From: Streptomyces bambusae
GTDB taxonomy: Bacteria; Actinomycetota; Actinomycetes; Streptomycetales; Streptomycetaceae
Reading direction: 5' to 3'
NCBI RefSeq assembly: GCF_020532645.1
Contig: NZ_JAJAUZ010000024.1
Location: forward strand, 1-64,000
DNA: 64,000 bases
In this document: positions 24,796-32,492 of the stretch, in pieces
Layout: each line of letters opens with the position of its first letter
Position numbering within the stretch: position 1 is the first letter of the stretch
The notes under the pieces: model-generated
Seen by the model: only the letters and a program-made list of their open reading frames with translations
What the model was told of the DNA's origin: nothing
Database searches by the model: none
Made by a program: the position numbers and the translations under genes

Positions 24796-26009
24796 TCACC
24801 GCGCGGGACGACCGCCGCCGCACCTTCGACGCCCTGCCCGCCGGGGCACAGGCCGCCACCTGGTGGGGGAAAGCCTGGGTGGCCGCCCTCGAAGCCCTCT
24901 CCCGGGACCAGGGACGCCTCGCCCGAGGCCGCAGCTACGCCGAGGAGGGCCGGGTCGAGGCGGTCACCGTGACCCCCGGCCGGCTGGTGGCGTACGTCCG
25001 CGGCAGCCGGTCCCGCCCGTACCGGACCGAGATCGCCCTGGACGTCTTCGCCGCCGAGGACTGGGAGGTGTTCCTGGAACGGACCGCGGCCGACCCCGGG
25101 TACCTGGCCGCGCTCCTCGAAGGGGAGGTGCCGCAGGGGCTCGCCGAAGCGCTGCTGCCCGGCCCCGGCGAGCTGCACCCGCGCTGCTCCTGCCCGGACC
25201 CGGGGCGGCCGCCGTGCAAGCACGCGGCCGCGCTCTGCCACCGGGTGGCGCACCTGCTGGACGCCGACCCGTTCGTGCTCCTGCTGCTGCGCGGCCGCGG
25301 CGAGCGGGAGCTCACCGAGGAGCTGACGCGGCGCAACGCCGCCCACGCCGCCCGGGAGCAGACCGCGGGCGCCCCGGGCCTGCCGGGGGTGCCGGCCCGG
25401 ACGGCGGTCGCGCCGCGCAGCCTGCCGCCGCTGCCCCCGCCGCTGCCGGACCCGCCGGGGCCCGGCCATCCGCCGTCGTACCCGGACGGCCCGGGGGCTC
25501 CGGACCCGCTGGCGCTGGACCAGCTGGCCACGGACGCGGCGGCGCGGGCGTACGCGATCCTCGCCACCGGGCGGGATCCGATGGCGGGGCTCACCCTGTG
25601 GCAGGACGCCGTGCGGCTGGCCGCCGCCCACCCCACCCAGGGGCTGACCGGGGCGGCCCGCGCCCTGTACCGGGACCTGGCGCGGGCCGCCGGGCGGCCG
25701 GTGCACGACCTGGCGCGGGCGGCCACCGCCTGGCGGCACGGCGGGCTCGCCGGCCTGGAGGTCCTGGAGGAGCCGTGGGACCCGCCGGCCGGTCCCTTCG
25801 ACCGGGCCCGGCCGGCCCTGCTGGCCGCCGGCGAGGGGCAGTTCCGGCCGGAGCGCAACACCCTCACCCTGGGCGGCCGCCAGCTGCGCCTGGGCCGCGA
25901 CGGCCTCTGGTACCCGTACACGGGCACGCCCGGCGCCTCGCCGGGGCCGGACTGGTGGCCCGCCGGTCCGTCGGCACCGGACCCCGTCGCAGCGCTGCAC
26001 CGGCCTTGA
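24792..26009 (+). CDS. SWIM zinc-finger protein, partner of the SNF2 helicase
   Basis: 405 aa. The ATG overlaps the SNF2 stop codon (ATGA), so translation is coupled. A conserved N-terminal segment (TWWGKAWVAALEALSRDQGR and LARGRSYAEEGRV) leads to the SWIM zinc finger CSCPDPGRPPCKHAAALCHR, with the CxC...CxH ligands near residue 135. The C-terminal half is Pro-rich, then Ala-rich helices. SWIM proteins paired with SNF2 ATPases recur in many bacteria, and the SWIM part is thought to bind DNA or protein. The job of the pair is not established. Confidence 0.87.
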   Translation: MITARDDRRRTFDALPAGAQAATWWGKAWVAALEALSRDQGRLARGRSYAEEGRVEAVTVTPGRLVAYVRGSRSRPYRTEIALDVFAAEDWEVFLERTAADPGYLAALLEGEVPQGLAEALLPGPGELHPRCSCPDPGRPPCKHAAALCHRVAHLLDADPFVLLLLRGRGERELTEELTRRNAAHAAREQTAGAPGLPGVPARTAVAPRSLPPLPPPLPDPPGPGHPPSYPDGPGAPDPLALDQLATDAAARAYAILATGRDPMAGLTLWQDAVRLAAAHPTQGLTGAARALYRDLARAAGRPVHDLARAATAWRHGGLAGLEVLEEPWDPPAGPFDRARPALLAAGEGQFRPERNTLTLGGRQLRLGRDGLWYPYTGTPGASPGPDWWPAGPSAPDPVAALHRP

Positions 26010-26075
26010 CCTGCGGAATTTCATAGGCAGACAGGGAAGTCGCAGTACACGATGGAGTGAAATGCATACCGGCTC

Positions 26076-26103
26076 TATAACCCGAACGGGTTTACCGCGT
26101 TGT
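26076..26103 (+). promoter_or_regulatory. Possible sigma-BldN promoter with embedded palindrome, chaplin gene
   Basis: TATAAC (26076-26081), 16-nt spacer, CGTTGT (26098-26103). This matches 4/6 and 5/6 positions of the CGTAAC-N16-CGTTGA consensus that I recall for sigma-BldN, which directs chaplin genes. The palindrome AACCCG-AA-CGGGTT (26079-26092) overlaps the -35 and spacer, an ideal place for a repressor. Confidence 0.45.
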
Positions 26104-26154
26104 TCCCGGTGCGGGTGGAACACCCGTCAACTCCTCCGGAAGGCAGGGAAACTG

Positions 26155-26859
26155 ATGCGGCAGAGTCGGCCGAGTCGGCAGCTTCGTCGGAACGGTGTGA
26201 TCGCGGCGGTCGTCGCGGGTGGTGCGCTGTCGGTTGCGGGAGCCACCGGGTACGCCTTCGCCGATGCGGACGCGGAGGGCGCGACGGTGCGCTCGCCCGG
26301 GCTGCTGTCCGGGAACCTGGTGCAACTCCCCGTCCACGCGCCGGTGAACGTGTGCGGCAACACGGTCAACGTGGTCGGGCTGCTCAACCCGGCTGCCGGC
26401 AACACGTGCGTGAACGAAGGCCGCCATACCGGCCCCGCCCCGCACGGGAGTTCCAAACCGGAGCCCCGGCCGGCCGGGGGAGCGGTGGCCCAGGGCAGCG
26501 GAAAGGATTCGCCCGGCGTGCTGTCCGGCAACGGCATCCAGCTCCCGGTCGACGTCCCGGTCAACGTGTCCGGCAACTCCGTGAACGTGGTCGGCATCGG
26601 CAACCCCGCCACCGGCAACACCTCGGTCAACACCACCGAGCCCGGCCGCAGCGGCGCGAAGCCCCCGCAGCCGCACCGGCCCGTGCAGCAGCCCAAGCCG
26701 CCCGCCGAGCGGCCGGTGACCCCGCCCGCCCCCGAGCGCCCCGGCCCGGTGCTCGCGCACACCGGCGCCGACGCCGTCGGCCTTGCCGTCCCCGCGGGCG
26801 CCGCCCTGCTCCTCGGCGGCGCCGTCCTCTACCGCCGCTTCCGCCCGGCCGGCCGCTGA
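26155..26859 (+). CDS. Long chaplin with two chaplin domains and sortase signal
   Basis: 234 aa. Chaplins are amyloid-forming surface proteins that coat aerial hyphae and spores. ATG 26155 follows AGGGAA. Signal peptide about residues 1-39 (VIAAVVAGGALSVAGATGYA). Chaplin domain 1 (about 48-90) runs from GLLSGNLVQLPVHAPVNVCG to GNTCVN. Domain 2 (about 121-162) runs from GVLSGNGIQLPVDVPVNVSG to GNTSVN. A Pro-rich spacer leads to the sortase signal LAHTG (near 199), a hydrophobic helix and the basic tail RRFRPAGR. It should be covalently fixed to peptidoglycan by a class E sortase. Domain 1 keeps the two Cys; domain 2 has Ser at both places. Confidence 0.93.
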   Translation: MRQSRPSRQLRRNGVIAAVVAGGALSVAGATGYAFADADAEGATVRSPGLLSGNLVQLPVHAPVNVCGNTVNVVGLLNPAAGNTCVNEGRHTGPAPHGSSKPEPRPAGGAVAQGSGKDSPGVLSGNGIQLPVDVPVNVSGNSVNVVGIGNPATGNTSVNTTEPGRSGAKPPQPHRPVQQPKPPAERPVTPPAPERPGPVLAHTGADAVGLAVPAGAALLLGGAVLYRRFRPAGR

Positions 26860-26860
26860 C

Positions 26861-26875
26861 CCCGGCGGCGCCGGG
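26861..26875 (+). terminator. Short GC hairpin after the chaplin gene
   Basis: CCCGGC (26861-26866) and GCCGGG (26870-26875) with a 3-nt loop, directly after the stop codon. Small but stable; it could end the chaplin message. Confidence 0.4.
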
Positions 26876-26963
26876 CGCCTGCCGGGCGGCCGCGAGGCAC
26901 CGCCGGACGTCCCGGCGGCCCGCAGGTGCCGCCGCCGGCCCGCCTCAGGCCGCCAGGATCGCC

Positions 26964-27623
26964 TCAGGCCGCCGCCGGCCGCCGCCAGGCCGCCAGGATC
27001 GCCTCGATGCGCGGAGCCAGCCGGGCGCGTGCCCGATGGCGCGGTACCCCCGCCATCAGCAGCGCGTCGTACTCCGTGTCGACGTGGCGCACGGAGGCCC
27101 GCACCGCGACCGAGACCGCGTCCTCGTCCAGGGCGCGGCCGGCCGCGGTGCGGCCCACCCGCCCGCTGCCCCGCACCGACGCGTGCGCGGCCACCGCGAG
27201 CGCCCGCTCCGGCGGGATGCCGGGGAACAGCCGCCGTATCTCCGCGGCGAACGCGGCCGTGAACCGGGCGTCCGAGGCCTCCCGCAACACCCGGTCGCGC
27301 TCCCGCCGCCGCGCCCGCGCCTCGGCGTCCGCGAGGCAGCGGACCTCCGCGCGCGCCAGCGCTTCTTCCTCGACCAGCAGGCCCTGCCGCTCGTGGCGCC
27401 GCCGCCGCTTCTCGTACCGCACCACCACCGCGTACAGCGAACTGCCCTCACGGGCCCGCCGGGTGAGCGCGGCATTGCCCCGCGGCAGGTAGACGAGATG
27501 ACCGAGATCGACGCAGTGCAGGCAGCGCGGCACCCCGTCCTCACGGACGAGCATCGGCAGCGGCCCCTGCCGGCAGCCCGCGCACCGCACCGGCTTCAGC
27601 GCCTCGAACACGACGAGGTTCAT
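26964..27623 (-). CDS. DUF2293 family protein
   Basis: 219 aa. The N-terminus holds a possible zinc site, CAGCRQGPLPMLV followed by PRCLHCVDLGHLVYLPRG (Cys-x2-Cys ... Cys-x2-Cys). A long charged, helical middle (RYEKRRRRHERQGLLVEEEA, then RARRRERDRVLREASDARF) leads to a C-terminal DUF2293 domain with FPGIPPERALAVAAHASVRG and RHVDTEYDALLMAGVPRHRA. Function unknown; the basic helices and zinc site suggest nucleic-acid contact, but this is inference. Upstream lies convergent space with the chaplin gene. A short local duplication of CCGCCAGGATCGCCT occurs at its 3' end. Confidence 0.82.
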   Translation of the reverse strand: MNLVVFEALKPVRCAGCRQGPLPMLVREDGVPRCLHCVDLGHLVYLPRGNAALTRRAREGSSLYAVVVRYEKRRRRHERQGLLVEEEALARAEVRCLADAEARARRRERDRVLREASDARFTAAFAAEIRRLFPGIPPERALAVAAHASVRGSGRVGRTAAGRALDEDAVSVAVRASVRHVDTEYDALLMAGVPRHRARARLAPRIEAILAAWRRPAAA

Positions 27624-27690
27624 GCCTGGTTGATACCGCCGCCGGACCGCCCTCTCACCTCTGCCCGGCCCCGTTTTCGCCCGCCGCCGC

Positions 27691-29139
27691 TCAGATCAGG
27701 CGGCGTATTTCCCCGCGGACGCGGTAGAAGCCTCCGGCCGCCGGGTGCAGGCCGTCCACCACGTACCGCGCCCCGGGCTCCCGGATGCCCCGCGGGAACT
27801 GCACGTGCCAGCCCGTCTCGTACCCCCCGGAGATCACCTGCACCCGCAGCCGGCCGCCCTGCTGCACGCACTCGACGACCACCCCGCCCGCAGCCGCCAC
27901 CGAGGCCGCCGGAACCGCGGCCACCGCCGCCGGGGAGGCCGGCGGGGCGTAGGTCGGCAGCGCCGCCGCGGACTTCACGTCCACCGTCGCCGGCAGCGAG
28001 CCCTGCTCGGCCGCCGCGATCGCCGACTCGCTCGCGTCCACGCACAGCAGCGAGCCGTCCGAGGTGACCAGGTACAGCTTCCCGGCCAGGTACTGCATCG
28101 ACAGTGCCGCCCCGGCACCAGTGCCCAGCTTCCACAGCCGCTGCCCGGACGCGTCGAAGCAGTACACCGACGAGGCCAGGTCGCCGGCGAACACGTACCG
28201 GCCGTCGGGCGACGTCGCGCACGAGTACACCGCCGCATCGCACCGGTACGTCGCCTCCACCGCGCCGGTGGTCTTCGACAGCCGCTGCACGGTGTGCCGC
28301 CCGGTGCCCGCGTACACCGCGTGCTCCTCCTGCCAGCCGAACAGCACTCCGCCGTCGGTCCGGGTGTGCCACAACTCCCCGCCGCCGTCCGGCCGGTACG
28401 CCGTGACGCCCTGGCTGTGGCCGTGGTAGACGGCGCGGTCGTCCGCCCGCACCATCCACGCGTGCGCCCCCGCGGAGCGGCGCGACCACTGGAACTCGTC
28501 CTCGTGGTCGATGACCGTCAGGCCGCCGTCGCGGTCCGACACGTTCAGCACGCCCTCGCGGATGTCCAGCCAGAAGATGTCCACGTCCGCCGCGATGTCG
28601 TAGGCGCCGAAGGGCACCTTCGACGACAGGTCGTACACCGTGCCGTCGTCACAGCCCGCGTAGATCCAGAACTCGTCCGCGACCAGGCACTTGACGCCGT
28701 CCGGCAGCGAGTAGCGGGCCAGCACCTCGCCGCCGTGGCTGAGGGTGTACACGTCGCCGTCCTGGTTGCCGACCCAGCAGCGGTCCTCGTCCACATGGAT
28801 GCCGAACGCCGCGGCGCCGGTCCGGAACCGCCACAGCACCGGTGCCGTGGCCCGCGCCGTCGACGGAGTCGCCGTCACCTGGCGGCGCGTCACCGCCCGG
28901 GCCGCCCGCTGCCCCCGGACCGCCGGCGCGTACCCCTTGCGGACCTTCTCGGCGATCTTCTTCGCCGCGGCCGCCCGGGCCTTCTCGACCGTGGGGAAGG
29001 AGGAGCTCTGCAGCTGGCCGTCCGCGCCGATCCGCCCGTAACGCACCGAGACCGCGGTCCCGTCGACCGTCACCTCGTAGAACTTGTGGGCGCCGCCGCC
29101 CTCTTGCGACAGCTCCAGATACGTCGTGTTCCGAGACAT
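27691..29139 (-). CDS. WGR domain protein with PQQ-like beta-propeller
   Basis: 482 aa, cytoplasmic (no signal peptide). An N-terminal WGR domain (about residues 1-75: YLELSQEGGGAHKFYEVTVD, VRYGRIGADGQLQSSSFPTV) is the module found in PARP enzymes and MolR, where it contacts nucleic acid or other domains. A linker follows, then a beta-propeller of PQQ/WD-like blades (about 95-370) such as RCWVGNQDGDVYTLSHGGEV, FWIYAGCDDGTVYDL and YVFAGDLASSVYCFDASGQR. The C-terminal beta domain (about 420-482) ends VDGLHPAAGGFYRVRGEIRR. ATG 29139 has GGGGAGGGG upstream. Divergent from the kinase-like gene with only 92 bp between starts. The biological role is unknown. Confidence 0.87.
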   Translation of the reverse strand: MSRNTTYLELSQEGGGAHKFYEVTVDGTAVSVRYGRIGADGQLQSSSFPTVEKARAAAAKKIAEKVRKGYAPAVRGQRAARAVTRRQVTATPSTARATAPVLWRFRTGAAAFGIHVDEDRCWVGNQDGDVYTLSHGGEVLARYSLPDGVKCLVADEFWIYAGCDDGTVYDLSSKVPFGAYDIAADVDIFWLDIREGVLNVSDRDGGLTVIDHEDEFQWSRRSAGAHAWMVRADDRAVYHGHSQGVTAYRPDGGGELWHTRTDGGVLFGWQEEHAVYAGTGRHTVQRLSKTTGAVEATYRCDAAVYSCATSPDGRYVFAGDLASSVYCFDASGQRLWKLGTGAGAALSMQYLAGKLYLVTSDGSLLCVDASESAIAAAEQGSLPATVDVKSAAALPTYAPPASPAAVAAVPAASVAAAGGVVVECVQQGGRLRVQVISGGYETGWHVQFPRGIREPGARYVVDGLHPAAGGFYRVRGEIRRLI

Positions 29140-29231
29140 GGCAGACCCCTCCCCAGGCCGGGATCCGACGGGTTCGTCCCGCCGCAGATCCACTGATCAC
29201 CACGCTAGGGGGGACCACTGACAATGGACGG

Positions 29232-29882
29232 GTGCAGCTCGAACCGATCACCTGGGAGCGGATGGCCGAGGCGCTCGCCCGCCATCTCGACGGACCCGCC
29301 CGCGCCGCCGCGGCCCCCGGCGGCTGGACCCGGGTGGCGGTGGACGGGGCGCCCGCGGCCGGTACCGGAACGCTCGCCGCCGCGACCGCCGACGCGCTCC
29401 GGCTGCGCGGCCGCCCGGTCCTCGTGGTCGCCACGGACGGGTTCCTGCGGCCCGCCTCGCTCCGCTTCGAGTTCGGCCGGGAGGACGCCGAGGGCTACCC
29501 GGACGGCTGGTACGACGTCCCCGCGCTGTGGCGGGAGGTGTTCGGGCCACTGGAGCCGGGCGGCAGCGGTCGGGTGCTGCCGGACCTGTGGGACCCGGCG
29601 GTGGACCGGGCCACCCGCAGCCCGTACGTGACGCTGCCGACGGGCGGGGTGTTGTTCGTCCACGGCCCGATGCTGCTGAAGCACTGGTTCCCGTTTGACT
29701 TCACCGTCCACATCGGGCTGTCGGCCGGCGCGCTGGCCCGCCGTACCGACCCCGGCGCCCGGTGGACCCTGCCTGCGTTCGCCCGCTACGAGGCGGAGAC
29801 AGGCCCGGCGGCCGCCGTCGACGTCCTGGTCCGCGCCGACGACCCGCGCCATCCGGCCTGGTCGGGGCTGCCGACCGCCTGA
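29232..29882 (+). CDS. Uridine kinase-like protein with altered P-loop
   Basis: 216 aa. It is of the type usually annotated 'uridine kinase' in Streptomyces: RVAVDGAPAAGTGTLAAATA in the P-loop position, VVATDGFLRPASLRFEFGR, GWYDVPALWREVFGPL, YVTLPTGGVLFVHGPMLLKH and a C-terminal RADDPRHPAWSG. The Walker A consensus GxxxxGK[ST] reads GAPAAGTGT, so the catalytic Lys is replaced by Thr. It may therefore not phosphorylate nucleosides. GTG 29232 is the likely start. It shares a short divergent promoter region with the WGR-propeller gene. Confidence 0.8.
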   Translation: MQLEPITWERMAEALARHLDGPARAAAAPGGWTRVAVDGAPAAGTGTLAAATADALRLRGRPVLVVATDGFLRPASLRFEFGREDAEGYPDGWYDVPALWREVFGPLEPGGSGRVLPDLWDPAVDRATRSPYVTLPTGGVLFVHGPMLLKHWFPFDFTVHIGLSAGALARRTDPGARWTLPAFARYEAETGPAAAVDVLVRADDPRHPAWSGLPTA

Positions 29883-29996
29883 ATCCGCGCGCCGGGCCCC
29901 GCCGCGTCCGGGCCGCCCCGCCATGCCACCCGCCGCCACAACCCACATGCCGCCAGAGCCCACGGGCTGTCCGAGTCCACCGGCCACCCGCCGCCA

Positions 29997-30111
29997 CCGC
30001 CCGCCCGGGGGCACCTCGCGCCACCGGCCGCACGTCTGACCCACCGGCCGTCCGAGCCCAGGCCCGCCCGAGCCCGCAGCTCACCCGCCCCCGCCGCCCG
30101 CCCGGGGGCAC
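29997..30111. repeat. Duplicated 18-mer in the 231-bp gap between convergent genes
   Basis: CCGCCCGCCCGGGGGCAC occurs at 29997-30014 and again at 30094-30111, exactly 97 bp apart. CTGTCCGAG/CCGTCCGAG lie ahead of each copy. The gap 29883-30113 separates the convergent kinase-like and psuK genes. I see no gene in it and no clear terminator. Confidence 0.5.
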
Positions 30112-30113
30112 GC

Positions 30114-31013
30114 TCACGCCGGTCGGCCGCCCGTCCGGGACACGGCTGCCGCGCCCGCCCGGCAGCCGGCCGCCGCGGCTGCTGCCGGGGCCGCGCCCGC
30201 CAGCCGGGCTGCCAGGAAGCCGCCGGTGAAGGCGTCGCCCGCGCCCGTCGAGTCCACCGCCGCCGGGGCCGGAGCGCCCGGCACCCGGGCGGTGACCGCG
30301 CCGCCCTCGGCGACCAGCGCGCCCGCCGCCCCCTGCGTGACCACGACCAGCGGCACCCGCCGGCTCAGCGCGGCCGCCGCCTCCGCCGGGGCCGCACCCG
30401 CGGGCTGCCCCGCCAGCAGGGCCGCCTCCGCCTCGTTGGGCAGCAGGATCCCGGCCCCGGCGACGTCGTCGAGGAACCGTTCGGGCCCGGCCGTCCGCAG
30501 GAAGCCCGCGGACGCCGGGTCCACGCTCACCGGCACGCCCCGGTCCCGAGCCGCCCGCAGCACCAGCCGGGCCAGGTCCCGGCTCGGCACCGCGAAGAAC
30601 AGATAACCGGACAGGTGCACGTGCGCCACCCCGTCCAGCAGCCCGTCCGACCAGTCCGCCGGCGACAGCCGCAGCGCCGCCCCGCTGTCCGTCAGGAACG
30701 TCCGCTCGGCCGCCGCGTCCACCAGCGACACCACCGTGCCCGTCGGCTCCTGCGGATCGACCACCAGCCGCGGCCGCACCCCCGCCCGGCGCAGCGCCGC
30801 CTCGTGCCAGGCGGCCGAATCGGCGCCGACCCGGGCCAGCAGCGCGACCTCGGCCACGCCCGCATGCGCCGCCCAGCAGGCCGCGTTCGCCCCCGCCCCG
30901 CCCGGCAGCGTGCGGATCCGGGCCGGGGTGTCGGTGGCCGGCGCCAGCGGCTCCGGATGCAGCGCCACCACGTCCGTGACGACGTCCCCGACGACCAGCA
31001 GCGACCCGGTCAC
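30114..31013 (-). CDS. psuK: PfkB-family kinase, probable pseudouridine kinase
   Basis: 299 aa ribokinase-fold kinase. The N-terminus LLVVGDVVTDVVALHPEPLA is followed by the substrate loop LPGGAGANAACWAAHAGVAE; the C-terminal anion-hole signature is AVDSTGAGDAFTGGFLAARL with the catalytic Asp. It overlaps psuG by GTGA (start 31013). In the pseudouridine degradation pathway PsuK phosphorylates pseudouridine to its 5'-phosphate, which PsuG then cleaves. The assignment rests on this pairing, as PfkB sequence alone does not fix the substrate. Confidence 0.85.
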   Translation of the reverse strand: MTGSLLVVGDVVTDVVALHPEPLAPATDTPARIRTLPGGAGANAACWAAHAGVAEVALLARVGADSAAWHEAALRRAGVRPRLVVDPQEPTGTVVSLVDAAAERTFLTDSGAALRLSPADWSDGLLDGVAHVHLSGYLFFAVPSRDLARLVLRAARDRGVPVSVDPASAGFLRTAGPERFLDDVAGAGILLPNEAEAALLAGQPAGAAPAEAAAALSRRVPLVVVTQGAAGALVAEGGAVTARVPGAPAPAAVDSTGAGDAFTGGFLAARLAGAAPAAAAAAGCRAGAAAVSRTGGRPA

Positions 31014-31945
31014 CGGGCGGACCGCTCCGCCCAGGCCGCGGCGATCCGCGCCGCCAGCCGCACGTTCCCGCGGACCGCCGCCAGGTTCGCCTCCAGCGAG
31101 GCCCCGCCGGTGTGCGCGACCAGCCGCTCCAGCAGGAACGGCGTCACGGCCTGCCCCGTCACCCCGCGCTCCCGGGCCTCAGCCAGCGCCTCGGCGAGGA
31201 CCCGGTCGTGCAGCTCCGGATCGAGCTGCTCGGACTCGGCGACGGGGTTGGCCACCAGCAGCGCCGACGACGGCCCGCCCAGCGCGTCCTGAGCGGCCAT
31301 CACCTCCGCCACCTCGCCGGGCCGGTGCACCGTCCAGTCCACCGGCTCCCCGGAACTGGCCAGGTAGAAGCCGGGGAACCGGTCGGTGCCGTAGCCCAGC
31401 ACCCCGATTCCGAGGGTTTCCAGCCGCTGCAGGGTGGCCGGCACGTCCAGGATCGACTTCACGCCCGCGCACACCACCGTGATCCGGGTGCGCGCCAGCA
31501 GCGCCAGGTCCGCCGACTCGTCCTGAGTCCGCGTCCACTCCCGGTGTACGCCGCCCAGCCCGCCGGTCGCGAACACCCGCAGCCCGGCCCGCGCGGCCAG
31601 GAACGCCGTCGCGGAGACGGTGGTCGCCCCCGACACCCCCGCGGCGACCGCAGGCGCCAGGTCGCGGTGGCCGAGCTTGCGCACCGGGTCGTCGCCCGCG
31701 ACCCGCTCCAGCTGCTCCTTGTCCAGGCCCACGTACGGCACCCCGTCGAGCAGGGCGACGGTGGCGGGCACCGCCCCCTCGGCGCGGACCAGGGCCTCCA
31801 GCTCCCGGCCCGCGAGCAGGTTGCGGGGGCGGGGCAGGCCGTGGGCGAGGATCGTCGATTCGAGGGCGACGACCGGCCGCCCCGCGGCGACCGCCTCCCC
31901 GACTTCCTCCGACAGGACCGGTACGACAGGTGAAGTAAGTGGCAT
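31010..31945 (-). CDS. psuG: Pseudouridine-5'-phosphate glycosidase
   Basis: 311 aa. PsuG breaks the C-C bond of pseudouridine 5'-phosphate to give uracil and ribose 5-phosphate, salvaging modified nucleoside from RNA turnover. Recognised by PVVALESTILAHGLPRPRNL, KLGHRDLAPAVAAGVSGATT, VFATGGLGGVHREW and ILDVPATLQRLETLG, all family signatures; the metal-binding and catalytic Lys residues are in these segments. I chose ATG 31945; an in-frame ATG at 31957 adds 4 residues and has a poorer context. It is the first gene of a two-gene operon with psuK. Confidence 0.93.
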   Translation of the reverse strand: MPLTSPVVPVLSEEVGEAVAAGRPVVALESTILAHGLPRPRNLLAGRELEALVRAEGAVPATVALLDGVPYVGLDKEQLERVAGDDPVRKLGHRDLAPAVAAGVSGATTVSATAFLAARAGLRVFATGGLGGVHREWTRTQDESADLALLARTRITVVCAGVKSILDVPATLQRLETLGIGVLGYGTDRFPGFYLASSGEPVDWTVHRPGEVAEVMAAQDALGGPSSALLVANPVAESEQLDPELHDRVLAEALAEARERGVTGQAVTPFLLERLVAHTGGASLEANLAAVRGNVRLAARIAAAWAERSAR

Positions 31946-32100
31946 GTCCCCATCCATGGCACGGCGGCCGGGGCGGCAAACGCCCCCGCCGCGGACCGGC
32001 ACCACGGTGGCGCGAACCCGCCGCCGCGCTGGACAGGATGACGGGCCGACGCGCCCGATCATGGACGCGTTGGCCGCCGTGGCGGCCCGGCCGGGCGGGC

Positions 32101-32106
32101 TAGGGT
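32101..32106 (+). promoter_or_regulatory. -10 hexamer TAGGGT upstream of the cupin gene
   Basis: TAGGGT ends 8 nt before the ATG of the cupin gene with no Shine-Dalgarno sequence between, which predicts a leaderless transcript. Confidence 0.45.
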
Positions 32107-32114
32107 GACCCGCC

Positions 32115-32483
32115 ATGAGCACCAGTGAGCACCACCCCGGCCCCGGTTCGTTCGCCGTCTCCGTGACGGACGCCGAGCTGGAGGCCGAAGCACTCGACCC
32201 GAGTCAGATCGTGTCCGGCAATCCCGTGATCACCGGAAAGGTGCTGTGGGAGTCCCCCGACGGGAAGCAGCTGCGCGGGATCTGGCAGATCACTCCGGGT
32301 GTGGTCACGGACACCGAGGCCGACGAACTGTTCGTCGTCGTCAGCGGCCGCGCGACGATCGAGGTCGAGGGCGGCGAGACCCTGGAGGTCGGCCCGGGCA
32401 CGGCCTGCGTGCTGCGCGAGGGCGACCGGACGACGTGGACGGTCCACGAGACCCTGCGCAAGGCGTACCACATCACCCTCTGA
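32115..32483 (+). CDS. Small cupin-domain protein
   Basis: 122 aa, a single cupin barrel of the (R)-mandelonitrile-lyase-like/'DUF861' shape: GKVLWESPDGKQLRGIWQIT, then the motif segment DTEADELFVVVSGRATIEVE and GPGTACVLREGDRTTWTVHE. His ligands of the classic cupin motif are mostly replaced by Glu/Asp, so metal binding is uncertain. Function unknown; many relatives are stress-associated or handle small metabolites. It is divergent from psuG (169 bp between starts) and convergent with an MFS gene only 9 bp away, leaving no room for a separate terminator. Confidence 0.85.
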   Translation: MSTSEHHPGPGSFAVSVTDAELEAEALDPSQIVSGNPVITGKVLWESPDGKQLRGIWQITPGVVTDTEADELFVVVSGRATIEVEGGETLEVGPGTACVLREGDRTTWTVHETLRKAYHITL

Positions 32484-32492
32484 CCGCCCCGG

